A stretch of DNA of 64,000 bases from the NCBI RefSeq assembly GCF_040954645.1, contig NC_092807.1, forward strand, positions 56,771,739 to 56,835,738, read 5' to 3'. The DNA comes from Diabrotica undecimpunctata (taxonomy: Eukaryota > Arthropoda > Insecta > Coleoptera > Chrysomelidae). A program made the position numbers and the translations under genes. The notes under the pieces are model-generated. The model saw only the letters and a list, made by a program, of their open reading frames with translations. It did not search any database and was not told the DNA's origin. Below, piece after piece: positions 1 to 12,859 of this stretch (position 1 is the first letter of the stretch; each line of letters opens with the position of its first letter).

Positions 1-284
1 ATTTTTGACAAATTTATAGTTCAACATTAACCTCATTAAATTTTCCATTTAAGAATTATTGCTTCACCCTGTACGGTGTGTAATGGTATAATTACTATTT
101 ATACCATTGGATAGCATTTTTATAGTCTTTTTGATGATAAAGTAGGGGTTTGCAATTTAAACCTGGCCTAGATGGTTGATGGGGGTAAAACTACCAGAAC
201 TATTCTGGAAACTGTTTCAAGCATTTTCCGATACTAGCTTTTGTTCGTGAGATATAGCCCATTGTAAATTTTAAAATTAACACA

Positions 285-289
<5 letters not shown>

Positions 290-331
<42 letters not shown>
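290..331. repeat. (TA)n microsatellite
   Basis: Uninterrupted TA dinucleotides, about 21 units. The flanks (CACACTGTATA on the left, TATACGGTGTTGTG on the right) are an imperfect inverted pair, so the tract may sit at the centre of a small palindrome. Confidence 0.95.
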
Positions 332-332
<1 letters not shown>

Positions 333-436
333 GGTGTTGTGAACTTTGTTTTGGATGATTTTATTTCTGACCGATCAATATTATTCGATTTTCAACTTTT
401 TGGCAAAAATGTAACTTAAAAATAAAATTAATTTAA

Positions 437-441
<5 letters not shown>

Positions 442-485
<44 letters not shown>
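442..485. repeat. (TA)n microsatellite
   Basis: About 22 uninterrupted TA units. Confidence 0.95.
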
Positions 486-490
<5 letters not shown>

Positions 491-1420
491 TTAAAATTAT
501 TTTTCGACAGTACTGTTTTAAATATTGATTTATAGTATCAGCAATCGGTCTGTAGGAAATAAAACTCTATTTGTCCTGTCTCAATATTTCTATATGTCTT
601 ATAATTAGAATAATTAATTATTATATGTAAACAAAGTGAATATTTTAATACTTACAACTATCAGAGTAAAATTAGAATAAAATTAATTCAATACTTACAA
701 CTATAAAAATAAATTAAAATTTAAAATTAGTCAAATACAGGAATTCATTTAATTGGTGGATTATTATACTATGTTTTATAATAATTGGAGAAAGATGTGT
801 GTAATATAACAGAAGAAGCGCCGGAACTGTGTATATAAGAAACGTTTTATTTTTTTAAGATGGTATTGATTGTAATGCCATTTTTATTTTAAATTAAATA
901 AACAACGTTCTTTACCTAAAATATTGTTTTGAGGTTTTTGCTTTATCTCAATATTAAACCGAAAAAATACACACTAATAATACGCAAAACTCAAGTTTTA
1001 AAAGCAAAACAGGTAAAATTCGTGTTTATTGTAAAAACTAGGGCCCTTAGTGATTATTTAAAATTAGAGCTTTTCATATAATAATTTACTTAGAGTAGAG
1101 TAGAAAAGTAGTTGAAGCTTTTTTTAGTAAAAAAAATATTAAAAGATTATTTAATGGTGTTAATAAAAAGATAATATTATTAATAGTTTAGCTATTTAGG
1201 TATAAATACTTTGTTTAGATAGTTTCGCCGAATTATTTTCGACATGAAAAACAATAAACAAATAGATTTATTCTATATTATAATTACAATTAAAATAGTA
1301 ATTTAGTAACGTGTGAGATCGTAAACAGTACCAAACTTTTCCCTTTTTTTTTATTTTATCTTATACTAGTTTATTATTGTGTTTTTATTGCTTAGTTACC
1401 AACTACGTAATAGTGTATTT

Positions 1421-1455
1421 TATGCCCGCGCGGGGGGCATAAAGTGTACTTTATG
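1421..1455. repeat. GC-rich double hairpin
   Basis: Two overlapping inverted repeats: TATGCCC at 1421-1427 pairs with GGGCATA at 1435-1441, and CATAAAGT at 1438-1445 pairs with ACTTTATG at 1448-1455 around a 2-base loop. It is a GC-rich island in very AT-rich surroundings. It could be the remnant end of a DNA transposon; no partner end was found nearby. Confidence 0.6.
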
Positions 1456-2035
1456 GCCCGCACGAGCGTAAAGATAACTTATTAGAAACATCTTTATTTA
1501 ACAATATTTCAAAAACATTATTTAGAATTCACATAAAACTGGCAATTCTGAAAGGATCCGGTGATATTTAGATTATTTATTATTTGGTTAGGAATCTCAA
1601 AAATATCTCGGGCGACTTGGGGTCTGTAACATCGTCGCCCATCTAGTTAATACTCTTGGTACATAAATAACTATTATACAGGAATATTAACATACCATAA
1701 TTGATTATTGCTACGCAAGCTTATAAGCTTGCAGAACGGAAAAAAAAAGAACCGGACTAGGACTTTTGCAATTGTTTAATTTTATTTTTGATTATTGCTT
1801 GAGAAGATCTAGAGTTTTCAAGGGTAGACTGGATGACAGGAGCCTATCGCTTGCTATAATCTAGAGTATAGAAAAAACAATAACGGGAAAGTAAAAAAAC
1901 AAAAAAATGCATAAAAAATAGATAGCGACGACGCATTTTGTTCAACTTCTGTATTGCATTGTATATTTTTCCTGCTGTGCTTAAGGTTTGAAATTTCATG
2001 GACAGATCTTAATATTCTTTCTACACTTAAATTTA
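1456..2035. other. AT-rich DNA without a recognisable gene
   Basis: Nothing recognisable except a perfect 18 bp palindrome at 1715-1732, GCAAGCTTATAAGCTTGC. Confidence 0.6.
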
Positions 2036-2039
2036 TTGT

Positions 2040-2840
2040 TTTTTGGTGAACTCAAAATTGTCCTTCCGGAGACCCGATCGAGGACTTGATCCAGAATTTA
2101 TTTTAGTATTGAGCATATTTCTTTTGGAATGCGTAAAATGTGTTTTAACCATCTAACTCTCTGTAAACTGATTTTCTGTGTTATTTAAGGTCTCTTATAA
2201 ATCTCCATTATCTCCTGGTTTGTTCGTGTGCGCCATTCTTCGTTAGCCTCCTTTATCCCACTAAACACTTCGCCCGAGATTTTTCTCTAATTTTTTTCTT
2301 CTTTCTGGTTTATTGTTCAAGTTTAATATTTAGACAAGAATTTTGGTCTCATTATTGTTTCATAAGTTCGAATCTCTGCCTGCATATCTACGCTTTTTGC
2401 CTTCAACAATAAGATTTAATGATCTACCTGCTTTACTACTTTTTTACAATAGTTTATCTGTTTCTTTCTCTTAGCCTCTTCTCATTGTAACTATTATTCC
2501 AAGGTATCCAACTTCTGTTACCTTCTCAAATTATAATATACATCTCTATTAGCTCCTGATTTGATCTTCTGTGCCATTCTTCGTTAGCCCCCTTTATCTC
2601 ATCAAAAACTTGAAATAAGAAAAAAGATTTTTCTCTCGAAATCTCTTTTTTATTCGTTCTGGTTCATTGTCCAAGTTTCACATACATACAATACTGTTGT
2701 TGGATGCCTTGGACACGTTTTTTGCTGTCAACAGTGCGTTTAATGATCTCACGGATTTGCTACTTTTCAACAACCGTTTATCTATTTTTCTCTGTTCGCC
2801 TTTTGTATTTGTAACTGTCAAATTAATACTTTCTCTTACT
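2040..2840 (-). pseudogene. RTE-like LINE reverse transcriptase C-terminal fragment, tandemly duplicated
   Basis: Read on the minus strand, this is a broken piece of the region behind the RT catalytic core. It contains a SYLGIIV-like block, then KFL-type and FERK-like blocks, and a stretch resembling NEEWHRRSNQEL, all typical of RTE-like LINE ORF2 C-termini. Two copies lie head to tail: about 2060-2510, and about 2515-2830. For example, CGCCATTCTTCGTTAGCC at 2231-2248 recurs almost unchanged near 2570-2588. Stops and frameshifts are frequent in both copies, so neither codes for a protein. Exact ends are uncertain. Confidence 0.6.
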
Positions 2841-3855
2841 TTTTCTTAGAGTGACTTATTTATTTACCTTTGGTTTTTTTTTCTCACTTCTGTATTTTTG
2901 TTTTTTTTTTATTGATAGTCGCCATATTTTCTAGCTTCTTTTTCACATTTTGTAAACATTTTGCGAAGTTCTATGCTTAAACGTGTCAGAAAATCTTGGA
3001 TTATATGCCATTACGGGAATACCTCTAATTTCTGTAAATTGTAGTTAGTTCCTGGACTACTTAACTGTCTGTTATTCCTCTAGATATAGACTCACCATTT
3101 TTAATGCTGTTTAATCTTATAACGTGTGCTAAAATATTTCGATAATGTGCAGTTAATGACAAACTATTTAGTTATCTCAGTTATAGTTGAAATATAAATT
3201 TCGTTCCATTTTGACAATTTTCTCTTTCATAAAACTAATTATCCAAAGTTCTCTTTTCAAAATTGTGTGCACCTTTTTTATAAGTAGTCGCTGTGAAGTA
3301 TTTTGCAATATTTGTTGTAAATAAAAATACATATTAATATAGTAATTTGCGTAAACACTGTGTATATCATCAAAATTAAATAAAAACATGTTAAAAAAGC
3401 TCTACAGCCACTCCATGTGCTTCAACTAAATTAAAATCTGATATTCGTAAAAACCCTTATTAAACAAGTACATATTAAAAACTAATAAAAAGTAAAAAGC
3501 TGGGAACATAATTTGGATGGGTAAATTAAATTTTTATTAAATTTTCCCTGAGCCATTAGATATTATGAACTAAAAGTTTTAGTAATTTAAATTAATTATA
3601 AATCAATTCTGTTGTAAATAATTAATTTTAAAAAAGGAAAAATAGATTTTTAGTTTTGATTTTACTAACGCTTAAATGATATCAGGGATATTGACGTATC
3701 GTACGGTTCTCTATACCTCACTTTTTCGTAATTTTATCTTATAACCCTAGTGTCATACGTCAGATAATTATCAAAGTGTGGATACGCATTTTTAAATAAG
3801 TACTCCACATTTTAAAGTTTATTTTGTTAGATTTAAAGCAATACCGAAATTTAAA
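2841..3855. other. AT-rich DNA without a recognisable gene
   Basis: No recognisable coding or RNA feature. The last few hundred bases may be the 5' untranslated part of the LINE that follows, but no motif shows this. Confidence 0.5.
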
Positions 3856-3943
3856 ACTAATTTTATTCGGCTAGATTTTTTTAAATTTTAGTGTTTAATA
3901 AAAATATACTCGCATAGTGGTTAAAAATTTGTTACTTTCCCGA

Positions 3944-5150
3944 ATGGGGACTGGCATTGATTCGAGGACACTTTTAAGTGCCTCTAACAATATTGTTAGG
4001 TCACCTGAAGTAATGGCGCCTGAAGAAAACGTGGTACCGTTAAAAAATAGAGGATTTAACATAAATTCAGATAAGTATAATCTTGAAAATATTTTTGTGT
4101 ATATTGAACGGACAGATAACATCGATCTTGGTCGCCCACATGCTATTACAATAGGTCATATTCTGTACAAAAAACTACGAGTTTCTAATATTTTTCAAGT
4201 AAGGGGAATTGGTAGGAACAGAATTAAGGTAGTAGTAGTAAATAATAGTAAACTAAGGAAGAAAATTTAAAGCCTTTTTTCCGGGTCACTTATTAGAAAG
4301 CAAGAGTTTAATTCTGAATATCGATACTCAATTTTATATTGTATGTTTACAGGAAAATATTGAATCTCCTTCAGGTATCTTAAATATTTAACATATGCAT
4401 AGAAGAGTTGAAAATAATGGTACAATTGAGTACAATTCTTGGAAAACGAACTGTTATTGTAGCTTTTGAAGGTAATACATTGCCTCAGTATTTTATTATA
4501 TATTGTCCAGTCGAACAATTTGTAGGTAGGGTTAGTCAGTGTTATAGGTGTTTGAGATACGGTCACATTTCAGTGTAGAAGTTCTCAAAATCTATGTATT
4601 CGATGTGAAAAAAATGGATGAAAAATACTCTTGGAAAAATTCAGACATTAGTTGCATTTATTGAAAGAGTACTGAACATGTTTCGGTTTCAAAAAATTGT
4701 CCTTCTTACCAAAAACAACAAAAAATTAAAAACATTATGATCAGAAATAAAATTTCTTTTATAGAGGCCAAAGAAATTAATGAAAACTCGTATTCTGAGG
4801 TTTTTATTCCATTCTACCTCTACCAGTACTAATTTTAATCCAAATTTTAGCCAAAACTCAAACAATTACTCAGTTCCTAACAAAAAAAAGGAAAGCCAAT
4901 TCTCCTCCAGCTGTATCTTCTAACTCTCTTCAGCCACCTCCCATACCATCTCAACCTCTACCTGCTAATCCACCCCGTTCCGCTTTTCACAGTGGAGAAA
5001 GGGAGAACCAATATATTGCTCGAGCTATGACTAACTTTGTAATTAGTTTTTTTAAAAAATGTACGTACATTGGAAGATTTGAAATCTTTAGATAATAGTG
5101 ATTTAATAAATCATGAAATTACTTCTGTATTGAAGGGGAACCAAAAAGGT
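3944..5150 (+). pseudogene. LINE ORF1 (Gag-like) pseudogene
   Basis: The longest intact piece runs from the ATG at 3944 to 4270 and includes a block beginning FVYIERTDNIDLGRPHA, typical of the N-terminal part of I-type ORF1 proteins, which bind RNA and act as chaperones. After a break the frame resumes with a cysteine-histidine-rich part around 4500-4720 (pattern C-x2-C-x4-H) that looks like degenerate CCHC zinc knuckles. A proline- and serine-rich tail follows around 4880-5000. At least three frame changes are needed to read it through, so it is not functional. Confidence 0.65.
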
Positions 5151-5186
5151 TAGATAATTTTTTCTGTCTTAAATAGATTTAAAATC

Positions 5187-8100
5187 ATGCAATGGAATTG
5201 TAGATCTGCTGTCGCCAACAAAAACAGTTTAACATATTTTTTAAATGAAAATGATATTGATGTTGCCTTGTTAAGTGAAACATGATTTATATCCGATAAA
5301 CAATATAATTTTAAGGGTTATAAGATTGCTTTAATTTATAGACTTTCAGATATTCGATCGACTTCCAGAGATTGGTGTAAAATATTGAAACAATTTAATT
5401 TTCCTTACATTATAGGTGGTGATATGAATGCGCATAACAGCTTGTGGGGTTTACTTAAAAATGATGGCATTGGGCACCAACTTATTAATGTCATTGATAC
5501 TCTTGATTTAGTTGTTCTTAAAACTGGCACACCAACCTGTCTGACCCGCCCGTATGTGACACTAGTGTTGATATTACGTTGTGCTCTCCTGATTTAGCAA
5601 AAGAAATTACTTGGGACGTTTTAAATGACACATTGGGATAAAATCATTATGTCGTTCAAATAAATTGTTCTTCTGTTTATTTTCATAATGAATACATTCT
5701 TCCAAAGTCTAAATGGAATGTTAATAAAGCTAATTGGGCCCAATATTCTGATCTGATTGAACAAAATTTTCTTAACTATTCAGACAGCTTGTCTACCTCA
5801 TAGAAATATAAATTCCTAATATAAAGTATTAATAAAGCATCTTCTCAATCCATTTCGATATATAAACCCTTTAAAATAATTAAACGACCACCTCCTCCGG
5901 GGTGGGATTTCGAATGCGAACAAGCTGTTTTTGACAGGAAAGATGCTTTAAAAACATATAAAACTAACTCTAGTTTTGCTAATTACGTACGACGTCAGGA
6001 AATAATGGCTTAAAAAACAGTTCTAAAAAAAAAGCAAAAAAACTGGTGTTTATCCATAAAAATATGCCTATTAAAAATGTTTGAAATGAAGCAAGGAAAA
6101 TTCAAAGGAAGTATACTCCAAGTATTAATGATCTTAATGATAAATTGATTAAAGAATTTTTTGACAAAATAGCACCTCCATAAGTTAATATTGCTACAGA
6201 CATTTAAAATAATCCTATAACTTCAAGTCACTTTCTTCTAAATCCATTTACACGGGAAGAACTTGACTTGGCGCTAACTAATAGGTCTAACACCGCTCGG
6301 GGCTACGATGATATTAAATATCCCATGCTTAAAAAACTTCCAAATATAGCGAAAAACATATTACTTGATATTTTAATGATATTCAAGATGTAAAAATTGA
6401 TATATTATGAACTGTTATTGTCACACCAATCCTTAAACCAAATAAAGCTCTCAACTTGGTACAATCATATAGACCAATCTCTTTGATGTCGTGTGTTTTG
6501 AAGACTTTGGAAGGAGTTATTAAAGTAAGACTAGAATGGTGGATAATTTATAATAAATTAGCTTGTCAAAATCAGTTCTCTTCTAAAAAGGGGTTAGTTC
6601 TCTAGATGCTCTTAGTACTCTTCTGGTAGACATAAACAATAATTTTGGCAGAAAGAATTACCTTTCTGCGCTCTTTATAGACGTAGAAAGTGCATATGAT
6701 AATATATGCCTCCCCATTTTAAGAGATAGGATGTTGAAATTATTTCATATTCCAAATCAGGTAGTTAACATGATAATTAAATTCTATACTAATAGAAAAA
6801 TATTTTAAGAAATTTTGATAACACAATTGTAGGTCCAAGAAATAACAACAACGGACTTCCACAAGGCTCAGTTTTAAGCCCTTTTCTATTAATCTGTATA
6901 CTGCTGATTTACATCAATTAAGTTTTAATCACATTCCGTTTAAAATCGTACAGTATGCAGATGACCTCTGCATATATACTGAAAATAAGAAATTTAATAC
7001 CACGATGGCTTCTCTCAAAGACATCTTTGGTGTTGTTCATGAATGGTTAACATTAAATGGTTTTCAGATTTCCTACTCCAAGTCTGAAGTTTGTGTTTTC
7101 AGTAGACACAACATAAATAAAATTAAGTCACATTGTCCTAGGTTCTTATAATTTTTCCAATAAAGACTCCGTCAAATATCTTGACATGATACTTGATAGG
7201 AAAGATGGAAAATGCATATTAATTACATGTTAGACCGATGTATAACAGGGTTAAATTTAAAAAAAATGGTTACTAAGACTTGGTGGGGAGCTGGCGTTGA
7301 AACTGCCTTTCTATTTTATCGTGCCTATATCAGGTTCATATTGGATTATAGCTGTATCTTGTACGCTGTATATTCAAAACCAACAGTAATCTATATTCAA
7401 ATATAATAGTATTAAATGAACAAGATCTTACAAATAAATATTGGTCGAAGAAAAATTTTCCACTACTGTGTATCGCACTTCAATATTATCAAGATATCCT
7501 AGTGATTTATATTATCCCAGCTTAACTTTGTCATATATTTATAATTACAATTCATTGCTTCTAAATATAAAGATTATAAAACCTTCATATAGCGATTATT
7601 TTCACTTTAACATTAACTTATCATACTCAATACTTGCAAGCTTCGAAGAATCTGTGGCAATATATACCGATACTTCCACGTCCAAGGATGATGTGGGATG
7701 AGTTTTTTATATTTTCTCCAAAAATATTAATTATTCCTACTAACTGGATAACATATTTTCTATTATTTAGTGCTGAAGCTATAGCAATCTACGAAGCCTT
7801 GACATTTTTAACACAGGCTACAATTAATTCTGCAATAATTATATCGGACCCCCTGTCTGTTTTAAATTCCTTGGTTTTGGCTAAGTACCCAAGTTACTCC
7901 GTCAATTATATCATATGCAATTAAAAAATGGATTTTAGAACTACAAAAAGTTAACAAAAACTAATTTTGTATGGGTTAAAGCACATATCGGTCTCGAATA
8001 TAATGAGTATGTGGATATACTGAAAAAAAAAGTAAAAAAAAATAGAACGTGGTTCCAGCCATACAATTATTCAAGAAAATATATCACAACGATAACACGT

Positions 8101-8330
8101 CTTGTCACAATCTTTGTCAAAATTGTGGCAAAAAAGATGATTTAAATCATATTTTTTTTCGAATGCCAAAAATATAAGGATGAAACAAATCACTTTATTC
8201 AACAATTACATGATCTTAATACACAGGCCCTGTTTAATACCCATAGTCTATTAGCTAATGGAAATAAGAGAATTTATAATGCATTAGTAAAGTTTATATC
8301 AAGTACAAAAGTAGTCTGGTAGTGTTAACT
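5187..8330 (+). pseudogene. LINE ORF2 (endonuclease, RT, RNase H) pseudogene
   Basis: ORF2 would nick the target DNA and copy the LINE RNA there. The endonuclease begins at about 5187 (MQWNCRSAVANK) and keeps GGDMNAHNSLWG near 5413-5450. RT keeps motif A, LFIDVESAYDN, at about 6671-6705, PQGSVLSP near 6860, and the catalytic QYADD near 6952-6966. RNase H follows at 7650-7860, with YTD, an AEAIAIYEAL block carrying the conserved glutamate, and an ISDP block. A final Cys/His-rich segment lies near 8110-8175. In-frame stops (for example just after LLSET) and frameshifts show it is dead. Confidence 0.75.
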
Positions 8331-8340
8331 ATTAAAAAAA

Positions 8341-8959
8341 ATATATGTATATGCAAAATTGTGGTGAGCAACTTGGACAGTCCATAGCAAAGCAGTTGTC
8401 GGATTGAGTAGATAGCTGCTCAAGAGTTTGCTGTGGAGCTTTGAGAACCTCATCATCTTGTTTGTATGTAAATATAGATAAAAATGATATAATACAAAAA
8501 AGTATTTTGAATTATATTATGTGTACCGTTTTTTGAAAACACTGATGATGTTGAAAAGAAGCTATATTTAACTTGTATCTGTAATATCGCCATGTAAGTT
8601 GCAGAATGCTATTATTGTTTAAATTAAAAGCTTTATTTAATCTTTGACAATAACTATAAGAATTACTTTAACAAAAAATATCTTTTGACGCACAAGGAGC
8701 TATAAAACTTAGCTCACTGTTGTTTGATAGTGATTTCTTGTCGGAAAACACAGATTCTGTTTGAAGTAAAGATGCTAGGGTTATAGATGTTAAAGTATCG
8801 GTAATAATTAAATCTAAATGAGACAATTATGGGCGAAGAGAAAACCACTCGTGCAATCGACAACGTTCATATTTTTTATTTATGCCACAACCGAGTTTTT
8901 TGTATAAATAGGGCTTAGAAATAAAATAAAATATTTAAGCATCCGCCAGCAAATTTTCA

Positions 8960-8963
<4 letters not shown>
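8341..8963. other. AT-rich DNA behind the LINE
   Basis: No coding signal seen. Part of it may be the LINE 3' untranslated region. Confidence 0.5.

Positions 8964-9018
<55 letters not shown>
8964..9018. repeat. (TA)n microsatellite
   Basis: About 27 TA units. Confidence 0.95.
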
Positions 9019-9678
<660 letters not shown>

Positions 9679-9889
9679 TAGATATTTAATAAACTTTTAT
9701 TTTCTAGGAAAAATTTATTATTGTTTAATTTTGAACAAAATTTTAGGACAAACTAAATCTATCTATCAATATCCGAGTTTTAACTTGAAATTTTGTACCA
9801 AAATAAATCCTGTTAAATTGTTAAATTTACCGAGTAAAAACAACTGTAAAATTCTAACACTACGGTAACATACAATTTTATAGTGCTAG

Positions 9890-10192
9890 TACATTGTGCA
9901 TCGAAGAAATAAGATTTGTTAATTCATATTTTATTATTAATAAAGTAATTCGTAATCACAGTATCTCAGAAACACAGTTAGACAATGCGAAAAGCTCATG
10001 TTCGTTCGGAAAAATATTGCCAGGTTTTTTTGGCATATTCAGTTTCATGAGATACCGCAAAATAAGGTTGAAAAGGTTGCTCAGGCAAAAAGTTGTTCCA
10101 ATTTTTTTTAATTTTTTTTTTAAACAAATTGCAACAATAAATTTTTCGGCCCGGATAATTGTTTTAAAAAATAGGTTTCTTGTCATGTTTCT
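9890..10192 (-). pseudogene. Possible pogo/Tigger-type transposase N-terminal fragment
   Basis: The minus-strand frame from 10186 to 9956 (76 aa) has a layout like the psq-type helix-turn-helix at the start of pogo-family transposases: an N-terminal basic start (MTRN), a hydrophobic helix region, then a MPKKPGNIF segment and an acidic/leucine stretch. The overall similarity is weak and is judged by eye. It could equally be chance in AT-rich DNA. No DDE core was found next to it. Confidence 0.3.
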
Positions 10193-10479
10193 GTACCCTT
10201 TTCGGATTAGAATAACGATGGATTATCCCAATCTACCTCACAACCACCTTTATCCTATTCAGCTGAAGTCAGTAAACAACAAGAACCAATCTATCCATCA
10301 AAACTACAATCAATAGTTTTTAATTCTTTTAATAATCTCAAATTAGACCCTAGTATATCGATAAATATGTACTATTTAGAGATAACATGTTATGTAGGTT
10401 AGCTTAGGTTTAGGTTAGGTATGGTTTAATATGGGTGAAAGCTTAACAACCCTTCCACTCGATCTAATAGAACTATTGC

Positions 10480-11190
10480 GGTTTAACCCTAGGTTAAAGT
10501 TGTCCCTTTAGCCTAGCCTTTCGGACATCTATTATGACCTTAGGTAACATTTCTTTAAAGTCGTAGGGTTAACGTTAATATTGCTCGAATGTATTGAGAT
10601 TTATCCTATCCAACCCTGGGCAGTTGCACGGAATGTGTTTTCCCGTCTCTTTATCAGCCTGACGGAATCAGCAATTTGCACTCTCTGTCAGTCTGATTTT
10701 ATTCACGTGCTAATTAAGGCGACAGTGCCCTGTTAGAATACCTACGATAATTTGTACATAATTTCTATTCATCTCTAGTAGATCTTTGAATTTTTTCTTT
10801 GAAGGTTCATGTATAAAGACTCTTAAATATTTGAGACCCATTTGTTCGTGTCAGTTATTATGCTTCATTTGTTCTGCCCAGTCCAATATTGTTCTTTTGT
10901 CTGAGCTTCTTGCTATACAAATGGGCCTATGAACGTTTCTTTTGCTCTTATGTTAGAAATTAGGTCCGCTTTTCGATTTCCTTTCATACCAGTATGTTAA
11001 GACACCCTAAGTAAAATTACTTTGTTGCTTTTTATGATCCGAATCAGATTCTATGGACAGTTCCAAACTCCCTTGGAGTCAGTTCAATTTGATTCTCTTC
11101 CTTTAATGCCGTCTGACTATCATATAATATAATTTTTATAGATATGTCTCTGCAGTTTCTCCTTATTAAATTCCGCAGGCACATCTCTAT
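10480..11190 (-). pseudogene. LINE RNase H and C-terminal fragment
   Basis: On the minus strand the order is an RNase H piece, with a FQAKIYIIEMCLRNL block and a DSQTALKEENQIELT block, near 11200-11030, then a C-terminal part with TGHCRLN near 10735-10700. The closing Cys/His pattern (C...C...H...C ending in HIPCNC) lies near 10680-10620. This is the tail of a Jockey/I-type ORF2 whose RNase H cleaves the RNA template. Stops and frameshifts are present, and RT is missing upstream of it, so it is a 5'-truncated relic. Confidence 0.7.
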
Positions 11191-11413
11191 AATATAAATT
11201 TTAGCTTGGAAAATATTGGAGTGATTACCTAGGCTTTAACTAAGATTTAGCCTGGGTTTACCTTCGTATACTCTAGCTCCATTTATGAGCTGATGAAGGT
11301 GACAGCCTATCACCGAAAATTTCACATTTAGAATAAAGTTCTACACCAAACTGGCTTATACCATCTCTAGCCGATCCTTGATTTGACGCTTTCCCGAAAG
11401 TTATCTACCAAAG

Positions 11414-11519
<106 letters not shown>

Positions 11520-11570
11520 CCTAGAGCTAAGATTTATACTATTACTGAAATTAAACTCAACAGTCTTCCA

Positions 11571-12853
11571 GGTTGAAGAGTTAGAGATATATAATTTGAA
11601 CCAAATGAAAACTGTTTCTTTTTAAAAAAATAAACAAAATGGAATGTGGTTAATTTTGATCCGATTGTTAGAACCGGAGTTCTATCAAATTTCTTGAAAA
11701 AAAATTATAAAATAGTCACAGTTACAAAGTTACAAAAAAAAAACATATAACGACTTTTATTTGTGCGATTAACTTTAAAAACTCCCTTATTTTAAATGTA
11801 ATTGTTTCGGTTTTAAAAATTGATCAAAATTACCTTATCTTGATTAGTAAAAAAGTTATATCAACGAAACATTACAAAGTTCACTGTACAGTTACCAATT
11901 ATTTCTTTATAAAAGATTTAAACAAAATAAAGCTATAAACTTCGAAAATTGGGCCAATTTAAGTTATTAACTAACTCAAAATGAACATTTTAAGGTTTAT
12001 TAAACGTTTCTATGTTAATATTTGACTAATTGGAACTTTTAATAACGCGCTCTGAGGCGCACGGTCTATGGCGCACGAATAAACACTAATACATACGTAA
12101 AATTCATGTAAATTTAGACATCTATATTACTGTATCATTATAAATAAGAAAGTTGTAGCAGTTTATAATTAAATTTTTTGTTAAAAAGTAGTAAATTAAT
12201 TAGATTATAAGAGTTATAAACAAAATTGAGCCATAAACGTTGGCAGTTTGGTTAATGGAAGTTATAGAACATTTAAAATTTTAAGTTTTGGTAAAGGTTT
12301 CTATGTTAATTTTTTGCCGAGATATTGAAAATTGATTTACGCACGCGGTTAACACTCGCTCGCATTCGCTACAAGCTGACCGTCCGCCTCAGAGCTCGTT
12401 GTTAAAAGTTTCACTGTCTTAGTCAAAAATTAACATAGAAACATTTACTAAATTTTAAACTATTTTTGAGTTGTTCTATAGCTTCTATTAGCCAAATTTT
12501 CAAAGTTTATAGCTTAATTTTGTTTAAATCTCTTATAAACAAAGTAGATTGCAACTTTTTAGTAAAATTTGTTATGTTTAAATATAACAACTTTTTTATC
12601 AATAAAGGTAAAGTAATTTTGGGAAATGTTGTTAAAGCTGAAACAATTACCTTTAAAATAAAGGGCCTTGAAAGTTAAGCGCACGTACGAAAGCTGAGTT
12701 ATACTTGTATAACTTGTAAGCCTTATCGAATGCATATTTTGCAATTCAGGTTCCAACAATCGGATCAAAGTTAACCAAACGCCATTTTGTTTACTTTTTT
12801 AAAAAAGGACAATTTTCATTTTGGTAAAATTTAAATATCTGTATCATTCAATT
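11571..12853. mobile_element. Foldback element with long inverted arms
   Basis: The left arm (about 11571-12060) and the right arm (about 12385-12853) are reverse complements with scattered differences. TTGATCCGATTGTTAGAACC near 11657 pairs with GGTTCCAACAATCGGATCAA near 12749, and AACGTTTCTATGTTAA near 12004 pairs with TTAACATAGAAACATTT near 12429. The loop, about 12180-12345, holds a third copy of the inner arm unit in the direct orientation. No transposase ORF is present, so the element is non-autonomous. The inverted ORFs inside it are shadows of the arms. Confidence 0.8.
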
Positions 12854-12859
12854 GTTAAT

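Larger units (their letters stand above)
1..1410. other. AT-rich DNA without a recognisable gene
   Basis: I see no open frame of useful length, no transposase or RT motif and no RNA gene. The stretch holds two (TA)n tracts, listed separately, and otherwise irregular AT-rich sequence. Confidence 0.6.
3860..8340 (+). mobile_element. I-like LINE, near full length, inactivated
   Basis: A non-LTR retrotransposon in sense orientation. In order it carries ORF1 with a zinc-knuckle region, and ORF2 with an apurinic-type endonuclease, reverse transcriptase and RNase H. Having RNase H behind RT places it with the I/Jockey group of LINEs. Numerous stops and frameshifts break both ORFs, so it is an old copy. 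The 3' end is set near an A-rich run at about 8330; no clear target duplication was found. Confidence 0.75.
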
